From Paracoccus zhejiangensis (GTDB taxonomy: Bacteria > Pseudomonadota > Alphaproteobacteria > Rhodobacterales > Rhodobacteraceae): a stretch of DNA of 64,000 nt. The notes below the pieces were generated by a model. It was not told where the DNA came from. It did no database searches and was given only the letters and a program-made list of their open reading frames with translations. The DNA is taken from positions 2,604,001 to 2,668,000 of the forward strand of contig NZ_CP025430.1 of the NCBI RefSeq assembly GCF_002847445.1, in the 5' to 3' direction. The position numbers were made by a program, and so were the translations under genes. Positions 1 through 8,442 of this stretch are shown piece by piece. Position 1 is the stretch's first letter. Every line of letters begins with the position of its first letter.

Positions 1-1766
1 CCTTCAAAGGCCGCCTCGTCATAGGTCACGCTGATTTCCAGCCCGCGCGCCGGGAAGAAGCCATCGGCGCGGCGGATCGAGCGCACGACAGGCCGGGTCT
101 TCAGCGACTTGATGCCCTGGATCTGCGCCTCGGTGATGCTGTCGGACATGTCGGCGAAGAGGCTCAGCAATTCGCGCAGGCTTTCCGCACCGTCGCGGCC
201 CGGCCGGTCATCCAGCCCGAAATGGTTCAGCGACAGATAGGACAGAAGCCGCCAGTAGACATCCCCCTGTTCCGCCCGATGCGGCGCGCCCCGGTCGATC
301 TCCAGCATGGAATCGCGCGGCTTGGTCGGGCCGATCAGGCAGGACAGCGCCACGCTGGTATCGCTGGTGAAGTGGAAATCGTCCTTGCTGCCGGCGATGG
401 GCAGGTATTCGGGCAGGTGGCGGTTGGAACAGAGCGCCCGGATCTGCAACCGCTGCGCCCGGTTGGCGACCTCCTCGGCGGGCGGTTCGTAAAGCGCGAT
501 ATAGGTCTCGGTGCCGCGATAGCGATGGCGGCTGCCAAAGCGGCGTTCATGCGTGGTCAGCCGACGGGGCTTCCGGCGGGCAGTGTAGTAGAGCGCCTGC
601 CGGGGCGGGGTGCCGCCATCGGGCAGCGCGTAAAGCGGGCGCACCTCGACCTTGTCGGCGCTGCTGCCGTAATGGGCAAAGACCTGCGCGATGCGGTGGA
701 TCTCGTAATGCGTGACCGGGCTACTGTCCGGCGTCACCACGAATTCATGTCGCTTCTGGTCCAGCCGCACCTGACTGCTGGTTTCCTCGAAGAGGTTGAT
801 CGCCGGGGCACAGTTCAGCGCGACATGACCCGACCCCAGACGGGCGGCCAGGACATCGTCGCTGCGGCGGAACTCGATGACGATCTCGACCCGATCCGTG
901 GGGATTCGCGACAGGAGGGGGCGCAGGCCGGTCAGGCGAAAGCCGAGATGCTTCCTCGGGAAGATGAAAGCCTCGCGCAGATGGGCGAAGCCGTCGAACA
1001 GGCGGGTATCGCGGCTGAACAGGCGTTCGCTTTCATCAAAGCCGATCTGGCTCAGCTGATCGGGGTTCAGCCGCAGGAAAGCCGGATCGCCCTGCTTGTC
1101 GATCCAGCGCAGCGAGATCCGCAGCCGGTCGCAATGGATCTGTTCATAGAGCGCCGCCGCCTGCCCGAAATCCGGCGCGGTCAGGTTCAGGACCAGCTCG
1201 TCCAGCGGCAAGCCGGCCATGCCGCCCGCCGTGCTGCGGCGGATGCCCAGTTGCAGCCCGGCCTTGGTCCGGGGATCGGGGTCCTGCCCCAGCGCGCCGA
1301 GGGGACCGGGCGCGTCGTGATAGGTGATCGCCTCCACCGACAGCGGCCAAAGGGTCAAGGGCGAGGTCAGCTGGAAGCGGCAGGAGACCCGCTGGTCGGC
1401 ATCGACAAAACGCGCATCCAGATATTCACCGGGCTGGAAGCGCCAGCCCTCGTCCAGCTTGCGCTCGTCCGCCGGAGGCTGGGCCTGCACCAGCATGACC
1501 GAGGGGATCGGCGCCAGGGCGTCGGGGAAGATCTGTTCCAGAAGCTCCGTGGTGAAGCCACGAAACTCCTCGTCCAGCTTCAGCTGCACCCGCGCGGCAA
1601 GGAAGGCCGTGCCTTCCAGCAGCCCGGCAACGGCCGGGTCGGTATTGTCGCGCAACAACCCGCCAAGGCGGTCGGCTATACCCGGATACTCGGCGGCAAA
1701 TTCGGCAGACCGCTCGTAGAGCATGGCCAGTTCGCGGTTGTAGAGGTCGCGGAAGGCCTTTCTCAT
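1..1766 (-). CDS. tssF: T6SS baseplate protein TssF (3' end outside window)
   Basis: TssF is a baseplate wedge subunit of the type Vi secretion system and acts in the cytoplasm under the membrane complex. About 588 codons are visible, starting MRKAFRDLYNRELAMLYER, the usual TssF opening, with the PSVMLVQAQPP region near residue 95 and a C-terminal part containing LNHFGLDD, a typical TssF block. The family is about 600 residues long, so only the last few dozen residues are missing. Its ATG overlaps the tssE stop codon as ATGA, so translation is probably coupled. tssG would be expected next, beyond the left edge. Identification is from family resemblance and context and is firm. Confidence 0.95.
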   Translation of the reverse strand, partial: MRKAFRDLYNRELAMLYERSAEFAAEYPGIADRLGGLLRDNTDPAVAGLLEGTAFLAARVQLKLDEEFRGFTTELLEQIFPDALAPIPSVMLVQAQPPADERKLDEGWRFQPGEYLDARFVDADQRVSCRFQLTSPLTLWPLSVEAITYHDAPGPLGALGQDPDPRTKAGLQLGIRRSTAGGMAGLPLDELVLNLTAPDFGQAAALYEQIHCDRLRISLRWIDKQGDPAFLRLNPDQLSQIGFDESERLFSRDTRLFDGFAHLREAFIFPRKHLGFRLTGLRPLLSRIPTDRVEIVIEFRRSDDVLAARLGSGHVALNCAPAINLFEETSSQVRLDQKRHEFVVTPDSSPVTHYEIHRIAQVFAHYGSSADKVEVRPLYALPDGGTPPRQALYYTARRKPRRLTTHERRFGSRHRYRGTETYIALYEPPAEEVANRAQRLQIRALCSNRHLPEYLPIAGSKDDFHFTSDTSVALSCLIGPTKPRDSMLEIDRGAPHRAEQGDVYWRLLSYLSLNHFGLDDRPGRDGAESLRELLSLFADMSDSITEAQIQGIKSLKTRPVVRSIRRADGFFPARGLEISVTYDEAAFE

Positions 1767-2329
1767 CGCTCGGGCCGCCCGCCGGTCATGCGCAGCTTGC
1801 CGGCGCCCAGATCGACCTCGGCCACGAAATCCATCGGCAGGTCGGCGGGAGAGGCCCGCATCTCGGCGGTGATGTCGAAGAAGATGCGCTGGTCGGTCTT
1901 GGCGCTGCGCTCGGACACGCGCACCTCGAGCGTTTCCGCGATCAGGCGCGGCTCGTGCCGGACCAGCGATTCGCGGATAGATGCGGCGATGCGCGCGGTG
2001 GTTTCCTGGCTTCGCGTCAGGCTGGACATGTCGCGGAAGCCGTAATTGATGATGGATTTCTGCACCAGCGGCGCATCGGACAGGTCGACCAGCGCGTCGA
2101 GACGGATCGTGTTCATCAGGCTGGCAATGTCGATGGCCAGATCGGATTGCATGGAAACCGGGTCGCTGCCGTCGCGGCTTTGGCGGCGCCGGACCGAGAT
2201 GATGCGGTCGTCATCGGCGCGGCGCTCTGAGGGCGCGGCATCGCGCGCATCGCCCGCACGGGCGGCGGCGCGAAAGACCTGCAGGATCGACATCTGCCGG
2301 TCGGGGCGTTTCTGGGGGCTGCGGCTCAT
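1763..2329 (-). CDS. tssE: T6SS baseplate protein TssE (gp25-like)
   Basis: A 188-residue gp25-like protein that forms part of the T6SS baseplate and helps start sheath polymerisation. The gp25 core begins near residue 62 with DIASLMNTIR, followed by INYGFRDMSSLT and the C-terminal strand pattern MRASPADLPMDFVAEVDLGAG. The N-terminal 50 residues are charged and poorly conserved. The frame runs from an ATG just downstream of the hcp terminator hairpin, and its stop overlaps tssF. Because a strong terminator lies between hcp and this gene, tssE-tssF probably depends on read-through or on its own weak promoter. Confidence 0.93.
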   Translation of the reverse strand: MSRSPQKRPDRQMSILQVFRAAARAGDARDAAPSERRADDDRIISVRRRQSRDGSDPVSMQSDLAIDIASLMNTIRLDALVDLSDAPLVQKSIINYGFRDMSSLTRSQETTARIAASIRESLVRHEPRLIAETLEVRVSERSAKTDQRIFFDITAEMRASPADLPMDFVAEVDLGAGKLRMTGGRPER

Positions 2330-2346
2330 CGGGTCTCAGCCTGCCA

Positions 2347-2385
2347 TAGAAAATCCCCGGCGCAAGTCTGCGCTGCGCCGGGGAT
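2347..2385 (-). terminator. Intrinsic terminator after hcp
   Basis: A perfect 12-bp stem (2353-2364 pairing with 2374-2385) with a 9-nt loop. On the minus strand it is followed by TTTT at 2350-2353 and then CTATGG. It lies 35 bp beyond the hcp stop and just before tssE. It would let the hcp message end here, while tssE-tssF receive less transcript. Confidence 0.75.
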
Positions 2386-2420
2386 CGTTCCTGTCAGGGA
2401 ATGACGCTGATCGCTTGGGA

Positions 2421-2918
2421 TCAGGCGTTCCATTCCTTGTTCTCGGCGATGTCCCAGCCGGCCATCGTCTCGGCGCCGGCAGCGCCCGATTCTTCCTGCA
2501 GGGTGTAGAGCACTTCGAACTTGCGGAAGTTCAGCGTCAGGGTTTCCTGGATGCGGTCGAGACCGTCCTTGGAACCGCCGGTGTTGTAGCTGGTGATCAT
2601 GATGTTTTCCATCTTGATCCGGAAATACTCGACCGGGGCCGTTCCGCCCGATTTCCGGACGATCAGTTCGCCGTTCTCGATATGCTCGCCGTTGGTGCAG
2701 CGCTTGATCAGGTCATTCGAGGCCAGATCGACATATTTGGTCAGGGTGATGTCCTGAACATTCACCTTGCCGCCGCCGCCGCCAGAGCCGACATGGGTGG
2801 TTCCCGACTGGGTCAGACCCCAGTTCCAGGCCAGAACATCAATGTTGTTCCGGTGGGTATCGTCCTGCGATTCCCCTTTGATATTGTTCGAAAGTTTCAG
2901 GAAGATATCAACGGCCAT
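2421..2918 (-). CDS. hcp: T6SS tube protein Hcp (TssD)
   Basis: Hcp assembles into stacked hexameric rings that form the inner tube propelled out of the cell. The 165-residue product opens MAVDIFLKLSNNIKGES, has the middle segment KCTNG-like RCTNGEHIENGELIVRKSGG and ends in the DRIQETLTLNFRKFEVLYT strand typical of Hcp1. Length fits the family (about 160-170). No C-terminal extension, so it is a plain structural Hcp rather than an evolved effector-carrying one. It is the last gene before a strong terminator, as often seen for the most abundant component. Confidence 0.97.
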   Translation of the reverse strand: MAVDIFLKLSNNIKGESQDDTHRNNIDVLAWNWGLTQSGTTHVGSGGGGGKVNVQDITLTKYVDLASNDLIKRCTNGEHIENGELIVRKSGGTAPVEYFRIKMENIMITSYNTGGSKDGLDRIQETLTLNFRKFEVLYTLQEESGAAGAETMAGWDIAENKEWNA

Positions 2919-2956
2919 GCACTCGCTCCTTTAATCACGACAGCCAGGTAAAAAAC

Positions 2957-4447
2957 TCATTTGCCTTTCGGCAGCTTGGACACCAGACTCATCCCGATGT
3001 CCATTCCTTCAAGCTGGAAATGCGGCTTGAGGAAGAACTTTCCGACATAATAGCCGGGATTCTCCTCGTCCTCGACCACTTCCACTTTGGCCCCCGCCAA
3101 AGGTTTCTTGGCTTTCTCCCGCTCGCTCGCGCTTTCGGGATTGCCGGATACATATTTGTTGACCCAACTCTGCAACTGCGTCTGAAGTTGCAAGCGGTCG
3201 GGATTTTGTCCGATCTTGTCGCGCACCATTACCTTCAGATAGTGACTGAAGCGTGACACGGCGAAGATATAGGGCAGGCGCGAGGACATGTTGTCCGAGG
3301 CCGTCGCCATGTCATCGACGTATTTCTTGGGCCGGTACAGCGTCTGCGCGCCGATGAAGGCGGCCTTGTCGGTATGCTTGCGGTGGATCAGCCCGATCAG
3401 CCCGGCCTTGGACAGCTCGCCCTCGCGCCGGTCGGTGATCGACACTTCGGTCGGGCATTTCAGGTCTTTCGACCCATCGCCGGTCTCGAAGGTGTGGCTC
3501 GGCAGGTTCAGCACCTCGCCACCCGACTGCACGCCGCGGATCTGCACCGTCCAGCCATATTCCTTGTGCGCGCGGTTTATGTTCACCGCCATCGCGTGGG
3601 CGGCGTTCATCCAGGCATATTGCTTGCCGTCATGGCCGTCGGTTTCCTCCTGGAAATCGAATTCCTCGACCACCGAATTGGTGTTCTGGCCATAGGGCTC
3701 ACGCGAGAGGACGCGCGGCAGGGTCAGCGCCAGGTAGCGGCTGTCCTGGCTGTCGCGCAGGCTGTTCCACGCAGCATAGTCCGGGGTCTCGAAGATCTCG
3801 GACAGGTCAGGCGGCGTGCCGATCTCGGTCCAGCTGTCCATGCCCAGCAGCTCGGGCGCGGCCGAGCTCATGAAGGGCGCATGGGCCGCAGCCGCCACCT
3901 TGCCGATCGCGCGCAAGAGGCCCACATCGGCGGTCGACTGGTCGAAATAGTAATCGCCCACCAGCGCGCCGAAGGGCTTGCCGCCGAGCGTGCCGAATTC
4001 CTGTTCGTAGATCTTCAGATGCAGCGGCGACTTGTCCCATTTCGCGCCGGGATAGCGCCGCATCATCGCCGCCAGTTCCTGCTTCGAGGCGTTCAGCACC
4101 TTGACCCGCAGGGTGGCGTCGGTTTCCGAATTGTTGATCGTATAGGCCAGACCGCGCCACGAGGCTTCCAGTTTCTGGAACTCGTCGTGATGCATCACCT
4201 CGTTCAGCTGGTCGGACAGTTTCTTGTCCATCTTCGCCAGCATGGCGGTGATGGTGTCGATCACGTCCTCGCCGATCAGGGTCTCGTCCTGCAGCGCCTC
4301 GTTGACCAGGGCGACAACGGCGTTGTCCACCTCTTTCGCGGCGACATCGGTGCGCGGCTTGATGGTCTGGCGCAGGATGTCGGAAAATTCGTCAAGCTCG
4401 GCGAGGCCGGCATTCTCTTTGCCGGCCTGCTGGGGGGCTTGGGCCAT
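2957..4447 (-). CDS. tssC: T6SS contractile sheath large subunit TssC
   Basis: TssC (VipB/ImpD family) pairs with TssB to build the contractile sheath around the Hcp tube. The 496-residue length is standard. Recognisable blocks are LEASWRGLAYTINNSETD near residue 95, EFGTLGGKPFGALVGDYYFD near 150, LPRVLSREPYG near 245 and the C-terminal PHFQLEGMDIGMSLVSKLP. It starts 3 bp after the tssB stop, and hcp begins 38 bp after its own stop, so tssB-tssC-hcp form one transcription unit. Confidence 0.97.
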   Translation of the reverse strand: MAQAPQQAGKENAGLAELDEFSDILRQTIKPRTDVAAKEVDNAVVALVNEALQDETLIGEDVIDTITAMLAKMDKKLSDQLNEVMHHDEFQKLEASWRGLAYTINNSETDATLRVKVLNASKQELAAMMRRYPGAKWDKSPLHLKIYEQEFGTLGGKPFGALVGDYYFDQSTADVGLLRAIGKVAAAAHAPFMSSAAPELLGMDSWTEIGTPPDLSEIFETPDYAAWNSLRDSQDSRYLALTLPRVLSREPYGQNTNSVVEEFDFQEETDGHDGKQYAWMNAAHAMAVNINRAHKEYGWTVQIRGVQSGGEVLNLPSHTFETGDGSKDLKCPTEVSITDRREGELSKAGLIGLIHRKHTDKAAFIGAQTLYRPKKYVDDMATASDNMSSRLPYIFAVSRFSHYLKVMVRDKIGQNPDRLQLQTQLQSWVNKYVSGNPESASEREKAKKPLAGAKVEVVEDEENPGYYVGKFFLKPHFQLEGMDIGMSLVSKLPKGK

Positions 4448-4450
4448 GAC

Positions 4451-4978
4451 TTAGTCCTCCGTGCCGTCGTCCGATGCGGATTTGGCGCTTTCGCGCGCGG
4501 CCAGGGCCGCCATCAGCTCGGGGTCGTTCAAGAGCTGCCGGATCTGTTCCTGCGCCTTGGGTTTCGAATTCATGTAACGCTGCAGGTTCGCCAGATGCTG
4601 GCGCGCCTCGAGCAGTTTCTTCAGCGCCGGGATCTGCCGGGCGATGGCGGCCGGTTCGAAATCTTCCATCGACCGGAATTCCAGATTGACCCCCAGGCGA
4701 CCGCCCTCGGCCCCCAGCTCGTTCTCGACGTTATAGGTCAGGCCCGGTGTCACGCTGTCCATGAACTCGTCCAGCGAGGCGGCGGTGACATCCACGAAAT
4801 CGCGCTCCTCCAGCGGCTTTTTCTCGACCGGAGAGGCATTGCCCGAGAGGTCCGACATCACGCCCATGACGAAGGGCAGTTCGACCATCTTCTCGCTGTC
4901 ATAGGGATCTTCGTAGGAAATATTCACCCGCGGCGGGCGATTACGCTTGATAAAATCGGTCGACTTGTCCGCGGCCAT
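4451..4978 (-). CDS. tssB: T6SS contractile sheath small subunit TssB
   Basis: TssB (VipA/ImpC-type small sheath subunit) co-assembles with TssC. The 175-residue product contains the family block PPRVNISYEDPYDSEKMVELPFVMGVMSDLSG region (near residues 13-45) and RQIPALKKLLEARQHLANLQ near 120. Two adjacent ATG codons are possible. I chose the one at 4978 because a GGGAG ribosome site (4986-4990) sits 7 nt before it, against only 4 nt for the codon at 4981; a longer in-frame extension to 5017 lacks a good site. The C-terminal tail is acidic and probably flexible. Confidence 0.95.
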   Translation of the reverse strand: MAADKSTDFIKRNRPPRVNISYEDPYDSEKMVELPFVMGVMSDLSGNASPVEKKPLEERDFVDVTAASLDEFMDSVTPGLTYNVENELGAEGGRLGVNLEFRSMEDFEPAAIARQIPALKKLLEARQHLANLQRYMNSKPKAQEQIRQLLNDPELMAALAARESAKSASDDGTED

Positions 4979-5004
4979 CATTAAACTCCCAACAGTTGCG
5001 TGCG

Positions 5005-5033
5005 ACGAAACAATCAAATCTTGACTGTGTCAA
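5005..5033 (-). promoter_or_regulatory. Candidate sigma-70 promoter for tssB-tssC-hcp
   Basis: In the 92-bp gap between tssA and tssB the minus strand reads TTGACA (5033-5028), a 17-nt spacer, then TTTCGT (5010-5005). The -35 match is perfect but the -10 is poor. The -35 lies within a small inverted repeat TTGAC-TGT-GTCAA (5021-5033), which could be an operator. Weak evidence: the gap is longer than others in this cluster, which supports a separate start for the structural genes. Confidence 0.35.
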
Positions 5034-5070
5034 TGGCACAGCCCGGAATCCCTGTCCGAAAGGTCAAAGC

Positions 5071-6441
5071 CTAGCCTTTCGCCTCGGCCTTCGGCATCAA
5101 TTCCGCAACAATCGACTGGAATCCCTTGTCCATGAAGCCCCGTGCCCGGGCCAGCAGGATCGGAATCGGGCTGGCCGGTTCGCGTGCGGCATAGAAAGCC
5201 TCGACCGCCTGCAACTGCGCGGCGACCTCGGCACGCGAGGTCAGAACGAGCGGTTCAGCCGCCGGTGCCTCGGTGCCCCCGGCCTGCGGATCAAATCCGC
5301 CAAGCGCGTTCTCGCTGAGCTTCTTCATCCGCTCCATCGACAGGGCAAAACCGGTTTCGGGCACGAATCCGATCACCGCCTTGCCGGCATCACCGGGCAG
5401 CAGCGTCTCAAGCGCCTCGATCAACGGCCGACCGATCAACAGCCGTGCCTGCGTCACCAGAAGCAGCGCCGGCGAGGACGGTTCGTTTCGCGCAAGGAAG
5501 CGCTCAGTCCCTTCCAGCGCCGCGCGCACGCCCGCGCGATCAGCGATGGCGTCGATGGGGGGCAGCGCCGCGAGCGGGGCCGGGGCGGTTGAGGGCTGAT
5601 CCGGCGTGGCTTCGGTGGGCGCCTCCACCGGGATCGGCGCGGGCTCGACCTGGCTGGACCAGATCACCAGTTCCGGCCGCGCCTCCTGCAGCAGTTTCTG
5701 CATCCCGGTCAGCGCATCCAGCGTCTCGGCAACCGAGGGGCGGAAGCGCGCGGTGGGATGTGCCGCGCAAAGTTCGACGATGCGCGACAGCGCCTGTGCC
5801 GCGCGCCCGAGGTCACCATGCAGACGCTCGACCAGTTTCTGATGCGCCGGCGAGGCCAGGGTCGACATGATCGGACCGCGTTCGATCCCCTCCTCCGAGG
5901 CCCGCCCGCTTGCCTGACCCGTTGCGACGAGATAGCGGCGATAAGTCGCATCCGCCTGACCGGCCAGCGGCAGGTAATGCAGCGGCATGACCACCGTCTT
6001 GATCGAGCCCAGTTCTTCCAGCGCCGCCCGGCGGTCGGCCGAGGAACCCTCGACGCCCGGATGCAGGGCATCGGGCCATTGGATCAGCGCCTCCGCCATC
6101 ACCTGCAGCGTGTCGGCGAAATCGCCCGGCCGGCCGGCGAGAATCTGGAACCGCGCCAGCAAGGACAGCAGCCGCAGGTCGCGGCTCTGGCGCAGAAGAT
6201 CGCTGATCGCCTGGGTCTCGGCCCGAAGGTTGATGGATTTCGGATCAAAGACCTGGTCGATGCTGCCCTCGACCCCGGCCATGCCCGGCGTGACATAGCG
6301 CTCGGGCAGCCGCACCTCGGCCTCGTAATAGTAGTCGATGAAGGCGGGCGCGCCCTCGGCCTCGAGATCGGGGCCGCAAGGCGCGTCCTCGCTGATCGGC
6401 TGCAACAGCCAGTTCAGCGGCAAGGCCTGAGTTTCAGCCAT
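5071..6441 (-). CDS. tssA: T6SS cap/priming protein TssA with duplicated C-terminal segment
   Basis: TssA primes and caps tube-sheath polymerisation. The 456-residue protein has the ImpA-type N-terminal domain (PISEDAPCGPDLEAEG near residues 15-30, then the helical region to about 250), followed by a Pro/Ala-rich linker (265-295). The usual C-terminal block with the motif RNEPSSP occurs twice: residues 303-349 and 403-450 align without gaps at about one-third identity (FLARNEPSSP and FYAAREPASP). TssA normally carries one such block, so this looks like an internal duplication. The gene overlaps tagH by 8 bp and is followed by a 92-bp gap before tssB. Confidence 0.93.
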   Translation of the reverse strand: MAETQALPLNWLLQPISEDAPCGPDLEAEGAPAFIDYYYEAEVRLPERYVTPGMAGVEGSIDQVFDPKSINLRAETQAISDLLRQSRDLRLLSLLARFQILAGRPGDFADTLQVMAEALIQWPDALHPGVEGSSADRRAALEELGSIKTVVMPLHYLPLAGQADATYRRYLVATGQASGRASEEGIERGPIMSTLASPAHQKLVERLHGDLGRAAQALSRIVELCAAHPTARFRPSVAETLDALTGMQKLLQEARPELVIWSSQVEPAPIPVEAPTEATPDQPSTAPAPLAALPPIDAIADRAGVRAALEGTERFLARNEPSSPALLLVTQARLLIGRPLIEALETLLPGDAGKAVIGFVPETGFALSMERMKKLSENALGGFDPQAGGTEAPAAEPLVLTSRAEVAAQLQAVEAFYAAREPASPIPILLARARGFMDKGFQSIVAELMPKAEAKG

Positions 6442-7657
6442 CCTTCGGCTCCTTTCCCGCGACGCCGCCCTGACGCTCGACCATGTCGCGATAGGCCGCG
6501 GAGAAATGAATCAGGAACTCGTCCAGCATCCCGTTCTCATGCGGCGCGGTCTTCTTGTCCCACCGCTCGACAAAAATCTCCCAGGCCTTGGCGCGCTTGT
6601 TGCCGCCAAGACGCCCGGTCTCGGCCTCGGGCTCGATGGTCTCGGGGGCCAGATCGGTCATCAGCTTGGCCAGCGCCGGCTGCAGCGCGGCAAACAGTGC
6701 CGCCTGATGCAGCCGCAGGTCGTTCAGCGCATCGTCAAAGCCGGACACCCCGTCCTGGAAGCCGGCACGCGGTTTCAGGAACATGGTCTCGAGGGCCTGG
6801 TCGACATCGGGCAGGAATTTCAGCGGATTGTTGTCCGCCGCCCCGCGCATCGTGCGCTCGCCGGTCCGGGCGAACTGCTTGGCGGCGGCGCGGTCCTGCA
6901 GCGCCATCATCACCTGCTGCGCCACGCGACGGACCGTCTGGCCCAGAACCTGCGCCAGCTGATCGGGTGCCACGTCGGCGTAGAGGTCGGGCGGCAGGCC
7001 GGCGCCCTTGCAGAAGGCGCGGACGAAATCATGCTCGGGCGCGGGCGCGGCGGGCGGCTGGAAACCGGTGATCTCGCGCGGCGCGGATGGTGGGGCGGCG
7101 AAGGTAGACGGATCGTCCAAAGGCGGCACCACCGGAGGCGCGTAGCGACGCGCAGGCTGGCGCGAAGGGCCGGTCGGGATGAAATCGTCGGCGAAGTCAT
7201 GGCGCTGGCCCAGATGCCGGGCCGGCAGCGGATCGATCGGCGCGGAGGGGCCACCCTCCAGCGCCCAGGGATCCTCGGCAAAGCCCGGCGCCTGCGAGCG
7301 GTCGGGCAGCGAGACGGGCGTCAGCGCCGAGCCCTGCCCCGGCTGATCCAACAGAACGACGATGATGTATTGCCCGACCTGGAAGCGGTCGCCGTCCTGC
7401 AGCGGGTGCGGCCCGTCCAGCCGGTAGCGCTGGCCCTGCAGGAAGGTGCCGTTGGTCGAGACATCGCGCAGCCACCAACCGCGCTCGTCGAGGTAGACAT
7501 CGAAATGATGGCCCGAGATGTGCCGGCTGGCATCGGGCAGCACCCAGCCCATGCCGCCCGAACGGCCCGCGGACAGCCCGCCATCGGGGACCTGCACGCT
7601 GGCCGGGCCGCCATCGTCCAGCACCTGATAATTCTCGATCTGCAGGGTCAGGGTCAT
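6434..7657 (-). CDS. tagH: T6SS FHA-domain protein TagH/Fha
   Basis: A 407-residue phosphothreonine-reading protein of the T6SS phospho-switch. The FHA domain occupies about residues 5-95, with GR at 31-32, SRHISGHH at 44-51 and STNGT at 67-71, the residues that read phospho-Thr. A low-complexity Pro-rich linker follows (about 100-210), then the conserved T6SS-FHA C-terminal domain (FCKGAGLPPDL onward) with MFLKPRAGF and ERWDKK blocks. I chose the ATG at 7657 (MTLTLQIENY), 8 bp past the upstream gene's stop; the longer in-frame extension is out of character and overlaps that gene. In Agrobacterium the homologue binds phosphorylated TssL; the same role is inferred here. Confidence 0.92.
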   Translation of the reverse strand: MTLTLQIENYQVLDDGGPASVQVPDGGLSAGRSGGMGWVLPDASRHISGHHFDVYLDERGWWLRDVSTNGTFLQGQRYRLDGPHPLQDGDRFQVGQYIIVVLLDQPGQGSALTPVSLPDRSQAPGFAEDPWALEGGPSAPIDPLPARHLGQRHDFADDFIPTGPSRQPARRYAPPVVPPLDDPSTFAAPPSAPREITGFQPPAAPAPEHDFVRAFCKGAGLPPDLYADVAPDQLAQVLGQTVRRVAQQVMMALQDRAAAKQFARTGERTMRGAADNNPLKFLPDVDQALETMFLKPRAGFQDGVSGFDDALNDLRLHQAALFAALQPALAKLMTDLAPETIEPEAETGRLGGNKRAKAWEIFVERWDKKTAPHENGMLDEFLIHFSAAYRDMVERQGGVAGKEPKDG

Positions 7658-7665
7658 GGGCGTGG

Positions 7666-8268
7666 TCAGTAGACGCGGAACAGCGTTTCGGCCATGTCGA
7701 TGAACCGGGCGAGAAAGATCGGTCGCCGGTGCAACTCGGCGCGCGCAAGGCAGGACAGCACGGCACTGTTGACCGAGCGCGGGGCGCGGTGCAGCGGCGC
7801 GGGCATGGGATCGTTCGGCGCCACCGGCCCGCCCGACCAGGCCACGGCCAGGCCCAGAAGCACCGAGGGCGTCCTCGACGGCGCCCAGAGTGCATCGCGC
7901 GCGATCCGCTGGCGCATGGCGGTCGAGGGGTGGTTCAGCCAGGCGGCCACCAACTCCATCATCGGCCGTTCCATCGGATCGAGGTAATCGGCCATCAGAC
8001 GCAGGCACTCATAACCCCAGCGCACCGACATCTGCGGCAAGGCGGCGAAGGCGGTATAGGTCACGGCCTCCTCGGGCGTGGTCGACGCGCGCAGCCGGCC
8101 CAGGAAGGCCAGCGGGTCCTCGCCCGGGCGCGGGCGCTGCTGGGTCAGTTCGGCAATCTCGGGCAGGCGCAGGTACAGGTCTTGCGGCGTGTCGAACCGC
8201 AGCGCGCCGATGGGCGGCCGCGTCTTGTCCGCATCGGACCGCGTCGGCGGAGGGGTCGAGTCATTCAT
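7666..8268 (-). CDS. T6SS-associated protein of unknown function (possibly DUF6931 family)
   Basis: A 200-residue soluble protein with no signal peptide or membrane segment. The first 30 residues are polar and Pro/Thr-rich; the rest is predicted helical, with the distinctive stretch LRFDTPQDLYLRLPEIAEL near residue 23 and YTAFAALPQMSVRWGYECL near 75. It is the first gene of this T6SS block, 8 bp ahead of tagH, so the two are almost certainly co-expressed. From memory, proteins like this are annotated DUF6931 beside tagH in alphaproteobacteria, but I could not verify the name. A role with TagH in signalling or baseplate assembly is only a guess. Confidence 0.8.
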   Translation of the reverse strand: MNDSTPPPTRSDADKTRPPIGALRFDTPQDLYLRLPEIAELTQQRPRPGEDPLAFLGRLRASTTPEEAVTYTAFAALPQMSVRWGYECLRLMADYLDPMERPMMELVAAWLNHPSTAMRQRIARDALWAPSRTPSVLLGLAVAWSGGPVAPNDPMPAPLHRAPRSVNSAVLSCLARAELHRRPIFLARFIDMAETLFRVY

Positions 8269-8442
8269 GGCACTGCCGGAACCGTTTAACTGGCGAGAAG
8301 ATCAAGGCTTTGGGCGGGAAGGTCAAGCCCGTGACCGACTGTACGGAAACAGGTCAGCGAGGGTTGGTTTTGCGTTTTGTGCAATTTTCCCGATGATCGT
8401 GGGAGAAAAACTGAAGAAGCCACAACCGGAAGGCAGGCCACC

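Noticed and set aside
222..2045. A 607-codon plus-strand frame over tssF and tssE
   Set aside because: The minus strand encodes well-conserved TssF and TssE; the plus-strand frame has no family features.
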